A stretch of DNA of 64,000 nucleotides from Bog-756 sp963701325 (GCA_963701325.1 OY969604.1:992001-1056000); one strand, 5' to 3'. Counted from the first letter of the stretch, positions 53,814 to 63,069 are shown. The notes: generated by a model not told the origin, from the sequence alone. Numbers and translations are program-made.

Positions 53814-55601
53814 TCAGTCGTCGAGGCGGAGGGCGGAGACGAACGCCTCCTGGGGGACCTCGACCCGCCCGATGCTCTTCATCTTCTTCTTGCCCTCTTT
53901 CTGCTTCTCGAGGAGCTTCCGCTTGCGCGTGATGTCGCCGCCGTAGCACTTGGCGAGGACGTCCTTGCGCCGTGCCTTGACCGTCTCCCTGGCCAGGACC
54001 CGGCCGCCGATGGCGGCCTGGATGGGCACGTCGAACAGCTGCCTCGGAATCAGCTCGCGCAGCTTCTCGGTCATCCTCCGCCCATAGCTGTCCGCCTCGG
54101 ACTTGTGCACGATCGTCGAGAAGGCGTCTACCGGAGTGTGGTTGATGAGCAGGTCGACCTTCACCAGATCGGCGGTGGCGTACCCTTCCGGCTCGTAGTC
54201 GAGGCTGGCGTACCCCTTGGTCCGGCTCTTCAACTGGTCGAAGAAGTTGACCACCACCTCGGCCAGTGGGATCGCGTAGACGAACTCGACCCGCTCCGGG
54301 GAGAGGTACTCCATCTTCAGCATTTCCGCCCGACGTCCCTGGCAGAGCTCCATCACAGTGCCCGTGTACTCGGCCGGGGTGAGGATGGTGGCGCGCAGCA
54401 TGGGCTCGTCCACATGGTCGAGCCGGGACGGCTCGGGCAGCTCGCTCGGATTGTCCACGTCCACCTCGGACCCGTCGGCGAGAAAGGCGCGGTAGGCGAC
54501 CGACGGGGCGGTCGCGATGAGGGAGAGGTCGAACTCGCGCTCGAGCCGCTCGCGGACGATCTCCATGTGCAGCAGGCCGAGGAACCCGCAGCGGAAGCCG
54601 AACCCCAGGGCGCGGGACGACTCGGGTTCGTAGGTGAAGCTGGCGTCGTTGAGGCGCAGCTTCTCGAGGGCGTCCCGCAGATCGGGGAGCTCGTCCCCAT
54701 CGACCGGGAAGAGTCCGCAGAAGACCATCGGCTTCGGGTCGCGGTACCCGTCGAGCGCGGTCGCCGCCGGATGGACGGCGGTGGTCACCGTCTCACCCGA
54801 GCGGGCACCGCCGACGTCCTTGATCCCGGCGATGAGATAGCCGACCTCGCCCGGGCCGAGCTCGTCGACCGGTACGGTGTCCGGGGTCCGGATGCCGATC
54901 TCCTCGATCTCGTGGTTGATCCCGGCCTGCATGAAACGGAGTCGGTCGGACTGGGTCAGGGTCCCCTCCATGACCCGGATCGAGCTCACCACCCCGCGGT
55001 ACTGGTCGTAGGCCGAGTCGAAGATGAGGGCCCGGAGCGGGGCGTGGGCGTCACCTGTGGGGGCCGGGATGCGGGCCACGATGGTGTCGAGTAGCTCGGG
55101 CACCCCCTCCCCGGTCTTGGCCGAGAGGCGGAGGATACCGGCGGCCTCGATCCCGAGCACCTGCTCGATCTCGGCGGCGCACCGCTCGGGGTCGGCGGCC
55201 GGCAGGTCGATCTTGTTGAGCACGGCCACGATCTCGAGGTCGTGTTCGAGCGCCTGGTAACAGTTGGCGAGGGTCTGGGCCTGGATCCCCTGTGAGGCGT
55301 CGACCAGGAGGACCGCTCCTTCGCAGGCGGCCAGCGAGCGGCTCACCTCGTACCCGAAATCGACGTGTCCCGGGGTATCGATGAGGTGGAGGGTGTGATC
55401 GCTCCAGGGCACCCGCACGTTCTGGGCCTTGATGGTGATCCCCCGCTCGCGCTCGATGTCCATCGAGTCGAGGTACTGCTCGCGCATCTGGCGGGGGTCG
55501 ACCGCCCCGGTCAGTTCCAGGATGCGGTCGGACAGCGTCGACTTGCCGTGGTCGACGTGGCTGATGATCGAGAAGTTGCGGATTCGGGAAGCGGGGAGCA
55601 C
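53814..55601 (-). CDS. lepA: Elongation factor 4 (LepA)
   Basis: This 595-residue translational GTPase acts on stalled or initiating ribosomes. G1 is SHVDHGKST near residue 13, G2 is RERGITIKAQ, G3 is DTPGH and G4 is NKIDLP. The EF-G-like domains II, III and V follow (GFGFRCGFLGLLHMEIVRER), and the LepA-specific C-terminal domain ends CYGGDITRKRKLLEKQKEGK, then KMKSIG. GTG 55601 (GGAGAG upstream) is where family alignment begins; the open frame extends 61 codons further. It is divergent from rpsT. Confidence 0.96.
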   Translation of the reverse strand: MLPASRIRNFSIISHVDHGKSTLSDRILELTGAVDPRQMREQYLDSMDIERERGITIKAQNVRVPWSDHTLHLIDTPGHVDFGYEVSRSLAACEGAVLLVDASQGIQAQTLANCYQALEHDLEIVAVLNKIDLPAADPERCAAEIEQVLGIEAAGILRLSAKTGEGVPELLDTIVARIPAPTGDAHAPLRALIFDSAYDQYRGVVSSIRVMEGTLTQSDRLRFMQAGINHEIEEIGIRTPDTVPVDELGPGEVGYLIAGIKDVGGARSGETVTTAVHPAATALDGYRDPKPMVFCGLFPVDGDELPDLRDALEKLRLNDASFTYEPESSRALGFGFRCGFLGLLHMEIVRERLEREFDLSLIATAPSVAYRAFLADGSEVDVDNPSELPEPSRLDHVDEPMLRATILTPAEYTGTVMELCQGRRAEMLKMEYLSPERVEFVYAIPLAEVVVNFFDQLKSRTKGYASLDYEPEGYATADLVKVDLLINHTPVDAFSTIVHKSEADSYGRRMTEKLRELIPRQLFDVPIQAAIGGRVLARETVKARRKDVLAKCYGGDITRKRKLLEKQKEGKKKMKSIGRVEVPQEAFVSALRLDD

Positions 55602-55804
55602 GGGCTCTCCAGCGTACCCACGCCGCCTTGCCACACCGGTCGACCGCCCCGTGCCCGGGTCGGCCCGACCGGCCGGAGGCGAGCTGCTATCCTTCGTTGT
55701 CCCCAAGTGGATACCCACGACGGGATCCCGGGGGGCACCGTACGGGTAGCAGGTGGCGGCTGTCGCCGCCCCGGCCGAGCACACGAGGACGACGAGGACC
55801 AGTA

Positions 55805-56077
55805 GTGGCGAACATACGCAGCCAGATCAAGCGCAACCGGCAGACGATCAAGCGTCAGGCGCGCAACAAGGCAGTCCGCTCGGAACTGCGGACGCGGACC
55901 AAGCGGGCCCAGTCGGCCATCGTCGCGGGCACGGACAACGCCGAGGAGGAGCTCCGGCTGGCGGTCAAGCGGATCGACAAGGCCGCGTCAAAGGGCGTCA
56001 TCCACAAGAACCAGGCTGCCAACCGCAAGAGCCGCCTGATGCGGCGCGCTGCGCAGGCCGCCTCCGCCGACGCCTGA
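55805..56077 (+). CDS. rpsT: 30S ribosomal protein S20
   Basis: This 90-residue basic helical protein binds 16S rRNA. It has the S20 pattern VANIRSQIKRNRQTIKRQARN, KAVRSELRTRTK and the closing KGVIHKNQAANRKSRLMRR. GTG 55805 is the start; upstream codons in the frame are not part of the family. Monocistronic, divergent from lepA, a common neighbour. Confidence 0.97.
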   Translation: MANIRSQIKRNRQTIKRQARNKAVRSELRTRTKRAQSAIVAGTDNAEEELRLAVKRIDKAASKGVIHKNQAANRKSRLMRRAAQAASADA

Positions 56078-56528
56078 GCGCGGCACCCCGGCCGCCCCGC
56101 GGCCCCCACCGCTGTTGACTTGCCTCCTCCACCTCGCCAGGTTCGTCCTCCGCGGGCGCCCTCTGCTGGCGGGTCGTCCCTCGTGGTCCTCCTTCGGGGG
56201 GTAGGAGGAGAACGGCAACGCCAACACGCAGGTTCGTCGCTGAAACGTAGTCTGACCTGGAGCTCCAGTGTTCAACCGTGTCCGACCGTTCTCATCGTTA
56301 TGCATCTTCTCGGCGGACTATTCGCGGACTGACGTGCTGCACAGCGGATGCCGGGTGGAGACGACGACGGCGACGACTGGCCCGAACCACCCGCAGTGGA
56401 GCCTGCGGCAAGGGATCGCAAGCGGTGTCGGCGGTCTCGGTCGGCATGGTGAGGACCGGTTGGCCGCGGGCTGAGGCTACCGGCTCGGGGGCCGGAGGTG
56501 GAACGGCTGCCATCGGTAGGATGGAGCG
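56078..56528. other. 451-bp gap between rpsT and a glycosyltransferase
   Basis: There is no supported gene. A GC-rich hairpin, GGCCGC-CCC-GCGGCC (56090-56104), lies 13 bases after the rpsT stop and may end its transcript. A 12-bp palindrome CTGGAGCTCCAG occurs at 56257-56268. The right part contains the promoter of the next gene. Confidence 0.45.
56090..56104 (+). terminator. GC-rich hairpin after rpsT
   Basis: GGCCGC and GCGGCC pair around CCC. It follows the S20 stop by 12 bases. It lacks a T-run, so it is a weak candidate for an intrinsic terminator. Confidence 0.35.
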
Positions 56529-57533
56529 GTGACCGGGCGCCGCGACCACACGGACCCGGGGCCGACGACCACGTCGGGCGCGGCGGTCGCGGTGGTGACC
56601 TACGAGCGCCCGGACTTCGTGGCCCGCTGCCTCGAGCACCTCGCTCGCCAGACGGTGGCCCCCGGTGAGATCATCGTCGTCGACTCCTCGGACGGGGGGG
56701 ACACCGCACGGCTGCTCCGGGAGCGCTTCCCCGACGTGCGCTACGAGGTCTGCCCGGCCGGCCGGGGCGCCACGGCTACGGCGCGCGACATCGCCTACCG
56801 CAGCACCGGTGGACGGGTGCTGGCCTTCGTCGACGACGACGCCTTCGCCGAACCGGAATGGCTCGAGCACCTGCTCCCCCTCTTCGACGACCCCGAAGTC
56901 GGCGCGGTCGGGGGCCGGCAGATCCGGGGCCAGCCTGGAGAGCTCACCGACGGGATCGACGCGATCGGCCGGCTCCGCGACGACGGCACCCTGACCGGCA
57001 ATTTCGCCGCCGATCCAGGGGCGCCGGTCGGGGTCGACCACCTGCTCGGGGCCAACATGTCCTTTCGCCGTTCGGTCCTCGACGAGATCGGCGGCATCCG
57101 CGACGGCTACACCGGAACCTGCATGCGCGAAGAGACCGATCTGTGCCTGCGGGTGAGGCAGGCCGGCTACCGCCTCGTCTACACCCCCGACGCGGTGGTC
57201 GAACACGTCGCCGCTCCATACGCCAAGGGCAAGCGGTTCGACCTGCGCTACGTCTACTGGGCCCAGAAGAACCACCTGATCCTGCTCATCCGCAACTTCG
57301 GATCCGGCGCGCCGATCGTGCGGCGCTACCTCGCCGCGTCGACCAAGGGTGTCCTCCGGGACGGCTCGAAACGGGCCCGCCGGGCCGGGAACCGCGCCCG
57401 CGATCGGGACTTCCCCGGTGCGGCCCGCGCCGCGTCAGGCGCGCTCGCCCACCCAGCGGTGCTCCTCACCGCGACCGTCAGCGGGCTCTCGGCCGGCGTG
57501 CGCATGGAACGGCACGATCGCCGCGGACGATGA
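56529..57533 (+). CDS. GT2-family glycosyltransferase
   Basis: This 334-residue GT-A enzyme has VAVVTYERPDFVARCLEHLARQ, IVVDSSDGG, GRGATATARDIAYR and the metal-binding FVDDDAFAEPEW. The acceptor side includes LGANMSFRRSVLDEIGG and the catalytic REETDLCLRVRQAGY. It has a basic C-terminal extension. GTG 56529 is the first good start. It is the only glycosyltransferase on this side of lepA-rpsT, 2.7 kb from the exporter genes, and may act in the same pathway or separately. Confidence 0.9.
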   Translation: MTGRRDHTDPGPTTTSGAAVAVVTYERPDFVARCLEHLARQTVAPGEIIVVDSSDGGDTARLLRERFPDVRYEVCPAGRGATATARDIAYRSTGGRVLAFVDDDAFAEPEWLEHLLPLFDDPEVGAVGGRQIRGQPGELTDGIDAIGRLRDDGTLTGNFAADPGAPVGVDHLLGANMSFRRSVLDEIGGIRDGYTGTCMREETDLCLRVRQAGYRLVYTPDAVVEHVAAPYAKGKRFDLRYVYWAQKNHLILLIRNFGSGAPIVRRYLAASTKGVLRDGSKRARRAGNRARDRDFPGAARAASGALAHPAVLLTATVSGLSAGVRMERHDRRGR

Positions 57534-57569
57534 GCGCTCTCGGCCGCACGCCGGGCCGAGCTTGTCCAG

Positions 57570-57632
57570 CTAGGGGCCGAACGGCAGCGTGTCGCCGAGG
57601 ACCTCTTCGGCGACGGTGGTGGGCTGGATCAT
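57570..57632 (-). CDS. Candidate 20-residue micropeptide
   Basis: The minus strand encodes MIQPTTVAEEVLGDTLPFGP then TAG. GGAGGT lies four bases upstream of the ATG, one of the strongest ribosome sites in the region. A hairpin overlaps the coding bases. It has no partner gene beside it, and a frame this short can arise by chance. It could be a leader peptide, a RiPP-like precursor or noise. Confidence 0.22.
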   Translation of the reverse strand: MIQPTTVAEEVLGDTLPFGP

Positions 57633-57940
57633 CTGTACCTCCCTGCTCGTCGCAGCTTGCCAGCTCACGGGTGATCAGGCCGGCGACGGTTGCTGCTCAC
57701 GGTCGGAGGTGGCGTGCTCGCCACCAGCCGCGTCGAGCGCGGCGGACGCTCCGGGGAAGCCAGCGACGACGGATCGGGTGCCGAATCCGGTAGAAGCTCA
57801 CGAGGTCACCCGTCGTCGATATGGTCGTCCCACTGCCGGGCGGCGAACGATCGCACCAGGGCCGCGATCGACTCCACTCTCGACTTCCTGCGGACCGATC
57901 GCGGACTGGACGGGACTGATGCCGCTGAACTCCCTGGACA

Positions 57941-57957
57941 GGTCAGGTGACCTGACC
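57941..57957. terminator. 17-bp palindrome after the binding-lipoprotein gene
   Basis: GGTCAGGT and ACCTGACC are perfect arms around G. It starts seven bases past the stop of the minus-strand lipoprotein gene. As RNA it could fold into a short hairpin; no T-run follows. An operator is the alternative. Confidence 0.35.
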
Positions 57958-57964
57958 GTCCCTC

Positions 57965-59293
57965 CTACTTCGGGGGGTAGTAGTAGTACGGCGCGTCGCA
58001 CCGGTAGCCGTGGGTGGAACCGGTCACCGGCGGATCGTCGAGGCGCTGGAACTGACCGTTGACGATGTGGCCGATGATGTAGCAGGAGGCCGGCACCTTT
58101 CCACCCGGGTTGGACGTGGCGAGGAGGTTGGCGGCGTTGAACGTGGTGACCTTTTTCAGCTGCTCGAGCACCGAGCCCCGGGTCGGGTTGGCGCCTGCCG
58201 CCTGCAGGGCCTGGGTGAACAGCTCTGCCGAGGTCCAGCCGTACAGCGTGTAGAGGTCGGCCTTGAACCCCGGGGAGACCTTCTGGATCCAGTTCAGGAA
58301 CGTGTTGACCGCCGGAATCGCGGACGCGTCCTCCCCGAGGTAGAGCGAAGCGGCCTGATCGAAGTAGTTGCCGTCGATGGCCGCCGCACCGCCCGAGTTC
58401 GGCACGAGTGCCTCGCTGTAGGTCGAAGCGCCGAACACGACCGTCGGGTGGTAGTCCTGCTGGTTGAGGGCCTTGACGACCGCTGCTGCATAGTTCTCCG
58501 GCATCTGCTCGACGAAGAGGATCTTGACTCCGGCGTTGCGCATGGAGACGACGTACTGGGTGAAGTCGGTCTGGGTGATGCCGAACTGGGGGTCGTAGAC
58601 GACCTTGTAGCCCAGCGAGTTCATCGCCGCTTCTTCCGCCACCCACTTGGAGATGGCCGACGGCACGTCTGCGATGAGCGCGCCCACATGGGTGATGTCG
58701 GCCGGAAACTTCTGCTTGAAGTAGGTAAGCGGGCCGAGCTGCCACCCACCCGAGGCGGGTTGGGGGCTGAAGCTGTTGGGTAGGTTCCCGGTGGCCGTGT
58801 CGAGGCTGACGGTCACGTTGGGCACACCCGGATTCGCTGCGAGCACGGTCCCGCCGAAGCTGTCGAACGTGGAGAACCCGCCGACGAGGGCGAAGTCCTT
58901 CTGAGCAGCTTCCTGGGTGTACTGCTTGTTGGGTGCACCGGCGTAGCCGTCGTCGTAGGAGTCGACGAGGATCTTGCGACCGTGGACGCCGCCCTGAGAG
59001 TTCATGTAGGCGGCGTAGGCCTCCGTCCCGACGTAGGCGCCTTTGAACAGGCCTTCGAAGAGCGTCGACACGTTGCCGATGGAGACCGTGTTCGACGTCA
59101 GCCCGGTGGTGTCGCTGAACGCGGATGCCGGGATACCGGACGTCGAGCCCGAGCTGCCGGTGGTCGTCGGCGGCTGACTGGTGGTCGAGGAGCAGGCGGT
59201 CAGGGTGACCGCGAGCACAAGGCCGGTGAGGATCACCGCGGCCGGAGCACCCCTCCTGCACGCGCCGGGACGGTTCCGAATGGCATACCTCAC
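57965..59293 (-). CDS. ABC substrate-binding lipoprotein (branched-chain amino acid type)
   Basis: This 442-residue periplasmic-binding-type lipoprotein has a basic start, a hydrophobic segment and the lipobox LTAC about 31 residues in. A low-complexity Ser/Thr linker follows. The mature protein has the Leu/Ile/Val-binding fold (SIGNVSTLFEGLFKGAYVGTEAY, YMNSQGGVHGRKILVDSYDD). GTG 59293 has GGGGGAG upstream. No permease or ATPase of this transporter is adjacent; the protein may serve distant ABC components or act as a sensor. The ligand could be an amino acid, an amide or an aromatic acid. Confidence 0.88.
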   Translation of the reverse strand: MRYAIRNRPGACRRGAPAAVILTGLVLAVTLTACSSTTSQPPTTTGSSGSTSGIPASAFSDTTGLTSNTVSIGNVSTLFEGLFKGAYVGTEAYAAYMNSQGGVHGRKILVDSYDDGYAGAPNKQYTQEAAQKDFALVGGFSTFDSFGGTVLAANPGVPNVTVSLDTATGNLPNSFSPQPASGGWQLGPLTYFKQKFPADITHVGALIADVPSAISKWVAEEAAMNSLGYKVVYDPQFGITQTDFTQYVVSMRNAGVKILFVEQMPENYAAAVVKALNQQDYHPTVVFGASTYSEALVPNSGGAAAIDGNYFDQAASLYLGEDASAIPAVNTFLNWIQKVSPGFKADLYTLYGWTSAELFTQALQAAGANPTRGSVLEQLKKVTTFNAANLLATSNPGGKVPASCYIIGHIVNGQFQRLDDPPVTGSTHGYRCDAPYYYYPPK

Positions 59294-59405
59294 AGGCAGT
59301 CTCCCCCTTGGTCGTCGGCGGTCCAGGCAGGCCATCGATCCCCTCCCCGGGGACGCCGTGACCAGACTCTAGAGAATGTGGACGGCGCGCGCGTGGCGCT
59401 CCCGC

Positions 59406-60113
59406 TCACCCCTCCCCGGCCGTGGCTGGGCGCCCCTCCGCGCGGTGCATCTCCGCGATGCGGGTGCGCTCCATGTGCACGAACTCCCCGACCGCCTCGA
59501 CGGTGACGACGCCGTCCTGGAGCAGCCGGCCCTGGCTGAAGACACGGCGATCGGTCCGCCGGGTGACCCACGACTCGAACACCGACGCCACGCCGACCCG
59601 GGTCGGCTTCCGGTAGTTGATCGAGAGCTCGACGGTGGGACCCGCCGCGTCGGCGAGCACGTTGGCCGCGGTGAGCATGATGTCGAAGCACCCTGCGAGG
59701 GCCGCGCCGTGTACGCACCCCGGCGCGCCCTCGTAGGTCGGCGAGAACACCACCCGGCCGATGGCCAGGGGCGGCCTGAACTCGACCTCGACCGGAGGGG
59801 AGAGTGGATTGCAACTGCCGATGACCATGTCGAAGGGCATGGCGGAGGCGAGGGCGGCGCCAACCTCGTCGGGTCCGACCGGATGCTCGGCGAACCGACC
59901 GATCGGTACCGGTCCCTCCGCCGGGACCGAGACCTCCATTCGGTCCGCGACCGCTGTGATCTGTCGTGCCGCGTCGGCGAGCACTGCCGGCGGCGGGGAC
60001 GAGGTGACCGTGAGCTCCATCAGACGGCGCACGGCCTCGGCCAGCTGCTCGCGTCCCCCGCCGCTCCAGGGTCTGCCGGGTGGTCCCTCCCGGCGGGGCA
60101 GTTCCTCAGCCAC
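59406..60113 (-). CDS. Hotdog-fold thioesterase-like protein
   Basis: This protein of about 235 residues has a C-terminal hotdog domain of the 4HBT/PaaI type, with PTYEGAPGCVHGAALAGCFDIM (a gHGG-like motif) and LSINYRKPTRVGVASVFESWV. It may hydrolyse acyl-CoA or bind it. The N-terminal 90 residues are helical and less typical. The start is uncertain among GTG 60113, 60122 and 60146; all overlap the LLM stop slightly. It is the last gene of the catabolic operon. Confidence 0.82.
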   Translation of the reverse strand: MAEELPRREGPPGRPWSGGGREQLAEAVRRLMELTVTSSPPPAVLADAARQITAVADRMEVSVPAEGPVPIGRFAEHPVGPDEVGAALASAMPFDMVIGSCNPLSPPVEVEFRPPLAIGRVVFSPTYEGAPGCVHGAALAGCFDIMLTAANVLADAAGPTVELSINYRKPTRVGVASVFESWVTRRTDRRVFSQGRLLQDGVVTVEAVGEFVHMERTRIAEMHRAEGRPATAGEG

Positions 60114-60963
60114 CCGCGTCACCGAACCGCGCGAGGTAGCCGGCATGCTCGTCGAGGACCGGGAGCATCACCGACGGACCACCGGAGGGAACCCGGAGCA
60201 CCACCTCGTCGATACCCAGGTCCTGCAAGTGGGCGAGCTTCGCGTCCGAGGGGATGGTGCCGAACGGGACCACCCGCACCGATCCGGGATCCCGACCGCG
60301 CTCCTCGACCACACGCCGCAATTCCGGCACCGCCTCGCCCAGCCCCGCACCGCCGACCGGGAGCCATCCGTCGGCGTACTCGGCGATGGCTGCGAAGGTC
60401 GCAGGGCCGGCGCGGCCGCCGACGAGGATGGGGACCCCCGGACGCTGGACCGGCTTCGGCGAGCTCCAGCACGGGTCGAGCTCGATGTGCTCTCCGTGGT
60501 ATTCGGCGGGGTCGGCACCCCAGAGCGCCTGCATGCAGAGGACGTGGTCGCGGGCCACCTCCCGGCGGCGGGAGAAGTCGACACCGTGGTCGGCCGCCTC
60601 GGCCCGGTTCCAGCCGAACCCGATGCCGAGCACGACCCGGCCGCCGCTCAAGTGGTCGAGCGTGGCGACCTGCTTGGCCAGCACGATCGGGTCGTGCTGC
60701 GCGACCAGGACCACCCCGGTCCCGAGACGGAGGGTGGTGGTCACCGAGGCCATGGTGGCCAAGGACACGAACGGGTCGAGGCTGCGGCGGTAGTCCTCGA
60801 GATGCACACCGTCGACCAGAGCGGGCGGCGTGTCGGCTCGGACCGGGAGGTGGGTGTGCTCTGGGAGATAGAGCGACGCGAACCCGCGCTCCTCCGCGGC
60901 TGTGGCCAGCTCGGCGGGCGCCATAGCCCGGTCGGTGAGGAAGGCGGTGATCCCGAGCCGCAC
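60106..60963 (-). CDS. LLM-class F420-dependent-type oxidoreductase
   Basis: This 285-residue luciferase-like TIM-barrel protein probably uses F420 or FMN. Family features are the MRLGITAFLTDRAMAPAELA start, ASLYLPEHTHLPV, RLGTGVVLVAQHDPIVLAKQ, GRVVLGIGFGWNRAEAADHG and VPILVGGRAG. The HGVDF and WNRAE patterns fit the actinobacterial F420 subgroup. It follows the enoyl-CoA hydratase gene by six bases and would reduce or oxidise a pathway intermediate. Confidence 0.9.
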   Translation of the reverse strand: MRLGITAFLTDRAMAPAELATAAEERGFASLYLPEHTHLPVRADTPPALVDGVHLEDYRRSLDPFVSLATMASVTTTLRLGTGVVLVAQHDPIVLAKQVATLDHLSGGRVVLGIGFGWNRAEAADHGVDFSRRREVARDHVLCMQALWGADPAEYHGEHIELDPCWSSPKPVQRPGVPILVGGRAGPATFAAIAEYADGWLPVGGAGLGEAVPELRRVVEERGRDPGSVRVVPFGTIPSDAKLAHLQDLGIDEVVLRVPSGGPSVMLPVLDEHAGYLARFGDAGG

Positions 60964-60969
60964 GGCCGC

Positions 60970-61734
60970 TCACTCCCCGAGCCCGGCGAGCAGCTGGGAG
61001 CCCGGATTGCGGGCGGGGTCCGCGAAGAGGGCGGCGAACGCGTCCTCCTCGCGCCGGCGGGCCTCGGCCACGTCGGCGCCGCGACCGGCCAGCATCAGGC
61101 GCTTGATCTCACGGGTGGCGTGCGCCGGGAACGAGGCGATGGTGCGTCCCAGGGCGAGGGTCTCCCCGAGCACGGTGCCGGCCGGACAGACCCGCAGCGC
61201 GAGACCCGACTCCACCGCCTGGGCAGCGTCGATCCACTCCGAGGCGAGCAGCGCGGCCGCCGCGCGTTGCCACCCCATCCGTGCCGGGAGCAGGACGCTG
61301 CTGGCAGCCTCCGGCGGCACCCCCATCTCGGCGAAGGGGACCCGCAGCCTGGCGTCCTCGTCGATGAGCACGAGGTCGACGTGGCCGAGCAGCGAGCAGC
61401 CGAGCCCAACGCCCACGCCGTGCACCGCGGCGAGCAACGGCTTGTCGAACCCGACCACCACGTCGAGCAGGTCCTGGAAGCCCGACCCGGCGTCCGGGCC
61501 GGGTGCCCCGGTCGCGATGGCGGCCATCTCCTTCAAGTCCTGACCGGACGAGAACGCCGTGCCCCGGCCGGAGAGCACCACGGCCCGCACCCCGTCGTCG
61601 GTCAGCGCGTCCCTCAGTGCGCCGGTCACCGCACGGTACATGGCCCGGTCGAACGCGTTGCGTGCCTCGGGGCGGTCGAAGACCACGCTCATGACGCCGC
61701 CCTCGAGCCCGACGGCGATCCGGTGGTCGGTCAT
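60970..61734 (-). CDS. Enoyl-CoA hydratase/isomerase family protein
   Basis: This 254-residue crotonase has VVFDRPEARNAFDRAMY, the first oxyanion segment SGRGTAFSSGQDLKEM and the second AVHGVGVGLGCSLLGHVDLVLI. The position of one of the two hydratase acidic residues is Glu (PFAEMGVPPE). It would hydrate or isomerise an enoyl-CoA. It sits mid-operon between the SDR and the LLM gene. Confidence 0.9.
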   Translation of the reverse strand: MTDHRIAVGLEGGVMSVVFDRPEARNAFDRAMYRAVTGALRDALTDDGVRAVVLSGRGTAFSSGQDLKEMAAIATGAPGPDAGSGFQDLLDVVVGFDKPLLAAVHGVGVGLGCSLLGHVDLVLIDEDARLRVPFAEMGVPPEAASSVLLPARMGWQRAAAALLASEWIDAAQAVESGLALRVCPAGTVLGETLALGRTIASFPAHATREIKRLMLAGRGADVAEARRREEDAFAALFADPARNPGSQLLAGLGE

Positions 61735-61777
61735 CGATCGCGGCCGGGGATGCGCGCCGGTCGGGTCCCACCCTCCG

Positions 61778-62569
61778 TCACGGGCGCACCACCTGGCCGC
61801 CGTCCACGTTGAACACGTGTCCGGTGATCCAGGACGCCTGGTCGGAGAGGAGGAACAGGCACAGGCCGGTCAGATCCGACGGCAGCCCCTGGCGCTTGAT
61901 GGCGAGCCCCGCCAGGATCGGCTGCATGAACGCGTCGGGCACGACCGTGCGCGACGCCTCGGTGTCGATCGGCCCGGGCGCAATCGCATTGGTACGGATG
62001 TGGTCGGGTCCGAGCTCGTGGGCGAGCTGCTGGGTGATCGAATTGACCCCGGCCTTGGCGAGCCCGTAGAAGCCGGCGTAGAGGTAGGCGGCGGTCGAGG
62101 ACTGGTTCACGATCGCCCCCCCGCCCCTGACGCGCATCGCCGGATAGCAGGCCCGGACACAGTTGAGCGCTCCGAGCATGTTGACCGAGAGGAAGCGGTT
62201 GAGGTACTCCCAGTCGACCGTGAGCAGGAGATCGAGCTTCATCGTCCCGAAGATCGCCGCGTTGTTGACGAGGAAGTCGATGCCGCCGAAGCGCTCGGTT
62301 GCGCTCTCGGCCATCGCCGCGGCGGACCCCGGGTCTGCAACGTCCACTCCCACTGCGGCGGCCGTGCCCCCGCGCTCCTTGATTCCGGCTGCGACCGCAC
62401 CGGCCCCGGCCGTGTCGATGTCAGCCACGACGACCGACGCCCCAGCCGATGCGAGCGCCTCCGCGTAGGCCTGGCCGATGCCACCGGCGGAGCCGGTCAC
62501 GATGGCCACCTTGCCCGTGAAGTCGAAGCGGACGGTCGACGCACCGTCGGTGGCACCCGCCGCGCTCAC
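61778..62569 (-). CDS. Short-chain dehydrogenase/reductase
   Basis: This 263-residue SDR has TGSAGGIGQAYAE, VNNAAIFG and active-site YGLAK. The C-terminus reads APGPIDTEA and WITGHVFNVDGGQVVRP. It resembles 3-hydroxyacyl- or cyclic-alcohol dehydrogenases. GTG 62569 overlaps the stop of the CMD-family gene (GTGA). It is one of three SDRs in the window. Confidence 0.9.
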   Translation of the reverse strand: MSAAGATDGASTVRFDFTGKVAIVTGSAGGIGQAYAEALASAGASVVVADIDTAGAGAVAAGIKERGGTAAAVGVDVADPGSAAAMAESATERFGGIDFLVNNAAIFGTMKLDLLLTVDWEYLNRFLSVNMLGALNCVRACYPAMRVRGGGAIVNQSSTAAYLYAGFYGLAKAGVNSITQQLAHELGPDHIRTNAIAPGPIDTEASRTVVPDAFMQPILAGLAIKRQGLPSDLTGLCLFLLSDQASWITGHVFNVDGGQVVRP

Positions 62570-62988
62570 GTCCCCGCTCCCCTGGTGCCGGGCGGTGGGG
62601 CGACGGCCTCCGCCTTGCGGCGCTGGGCGATGACCTTCTCGGCGACCGCGTTGACCTCGGTCGAGAGCGGCCACCCGATGTAGTGGGTCAGGTGGAGCAC
62701 GAGCTCACGCACTTGTTCCTCGGTGAGCTCGCCGCGCTCGAGCGCCGAGCGGAACTGGATCTCGATGAGCGGGGACTGGCCCAACGCGGCGAGCACGCCG
62801 ATGGTGATCAAGCGCCGGTCCCGGGTCCCGAGCGCCTCCCTGGTCCAGACCGTCCCGAAGAGGTGGTCGACGGTGAACGCGGCATAGGGACCTTCGAGCT
62901 GGTCCGGGTCGACCGAGAAACCGTAGACCTCCTCCATCTTGGCAATGCCCCTGGAACGGGGCGTCCCATCCGCGCTCGGCTCACTCAT
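62566..62988 (-). CDS. Carboxymuconolactone-decarboxylase/AhpD-like protein
   Basis: This 140-residue all-helical protein matches the CMD fold: DHLFGTVWTREALGTRDRRLITIGVLAALGQ, IEIQFRSALERGELTEEQVREL and LHLTHYIGWPLSTE. The CxxC of AhpD is absent, so it is likelier a decarboxylase or an acceptor-like catabolic protein. It overlaps the SDR gene by four bases. It lies downstream of the dehydrogenase at 63070. Confidence 0.88.
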   Translation of the reverse strand: MSEPSADGTPRSRGIAKMEEVYGFSVDPDQLEGPYAAFTVDHLFGTVWTREALGTRDRRLITIGVLAALGQSPLIEIQFRSALERGELTEEQVRELVLHLTHYIGWPLSTEVNAVAEKVIAQRRKAEAVAPPPGTRGAGT

Positions 62989-63069
62989 CGTTGCCTTCTC
63001 CCTTCGGTCGGGTCGATCACGCGGGTTCGGCGAACGACGTGTGCTCGCGATGCTCGCCGAAGGCAGAGC

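Larger units (their letters stand above)
57534..57964. other. 431-bp gap with a possible micro-ORF and an inverted repeat
   Basis: No conventional gene is supported between the convergent glycosyltransferase and the binding-lipoprotein gene. It holds a minus-strand 20-codon frame with a good ribosome site (57570-57632), a hairpin overlapping that frame (57591-57598 with 57607-57614), and a 17-bp palindrome (57941-57957). A 157-residue plus-strand frame at 57589 starts like a lipoprotein but does not look coding. Confidence 0.4.

Noticed and set aside
57589..58062. A 157-residue plus-strand frame with a lipoprotein-like start (ICTSLLVAAC)
   Set aside because: It has no ribosome site, becomes Arg/Ser/Pro-rich after 40 residues and overlaps the binding-lipoprotein gene.
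57798..59261. A 487-residue minus-strand frame over the binding lipoprotein
   Set aside because: It is an alternate frame of the real gene, whose signal peptide and ligand-binding motifs are in frame 57965-59293.
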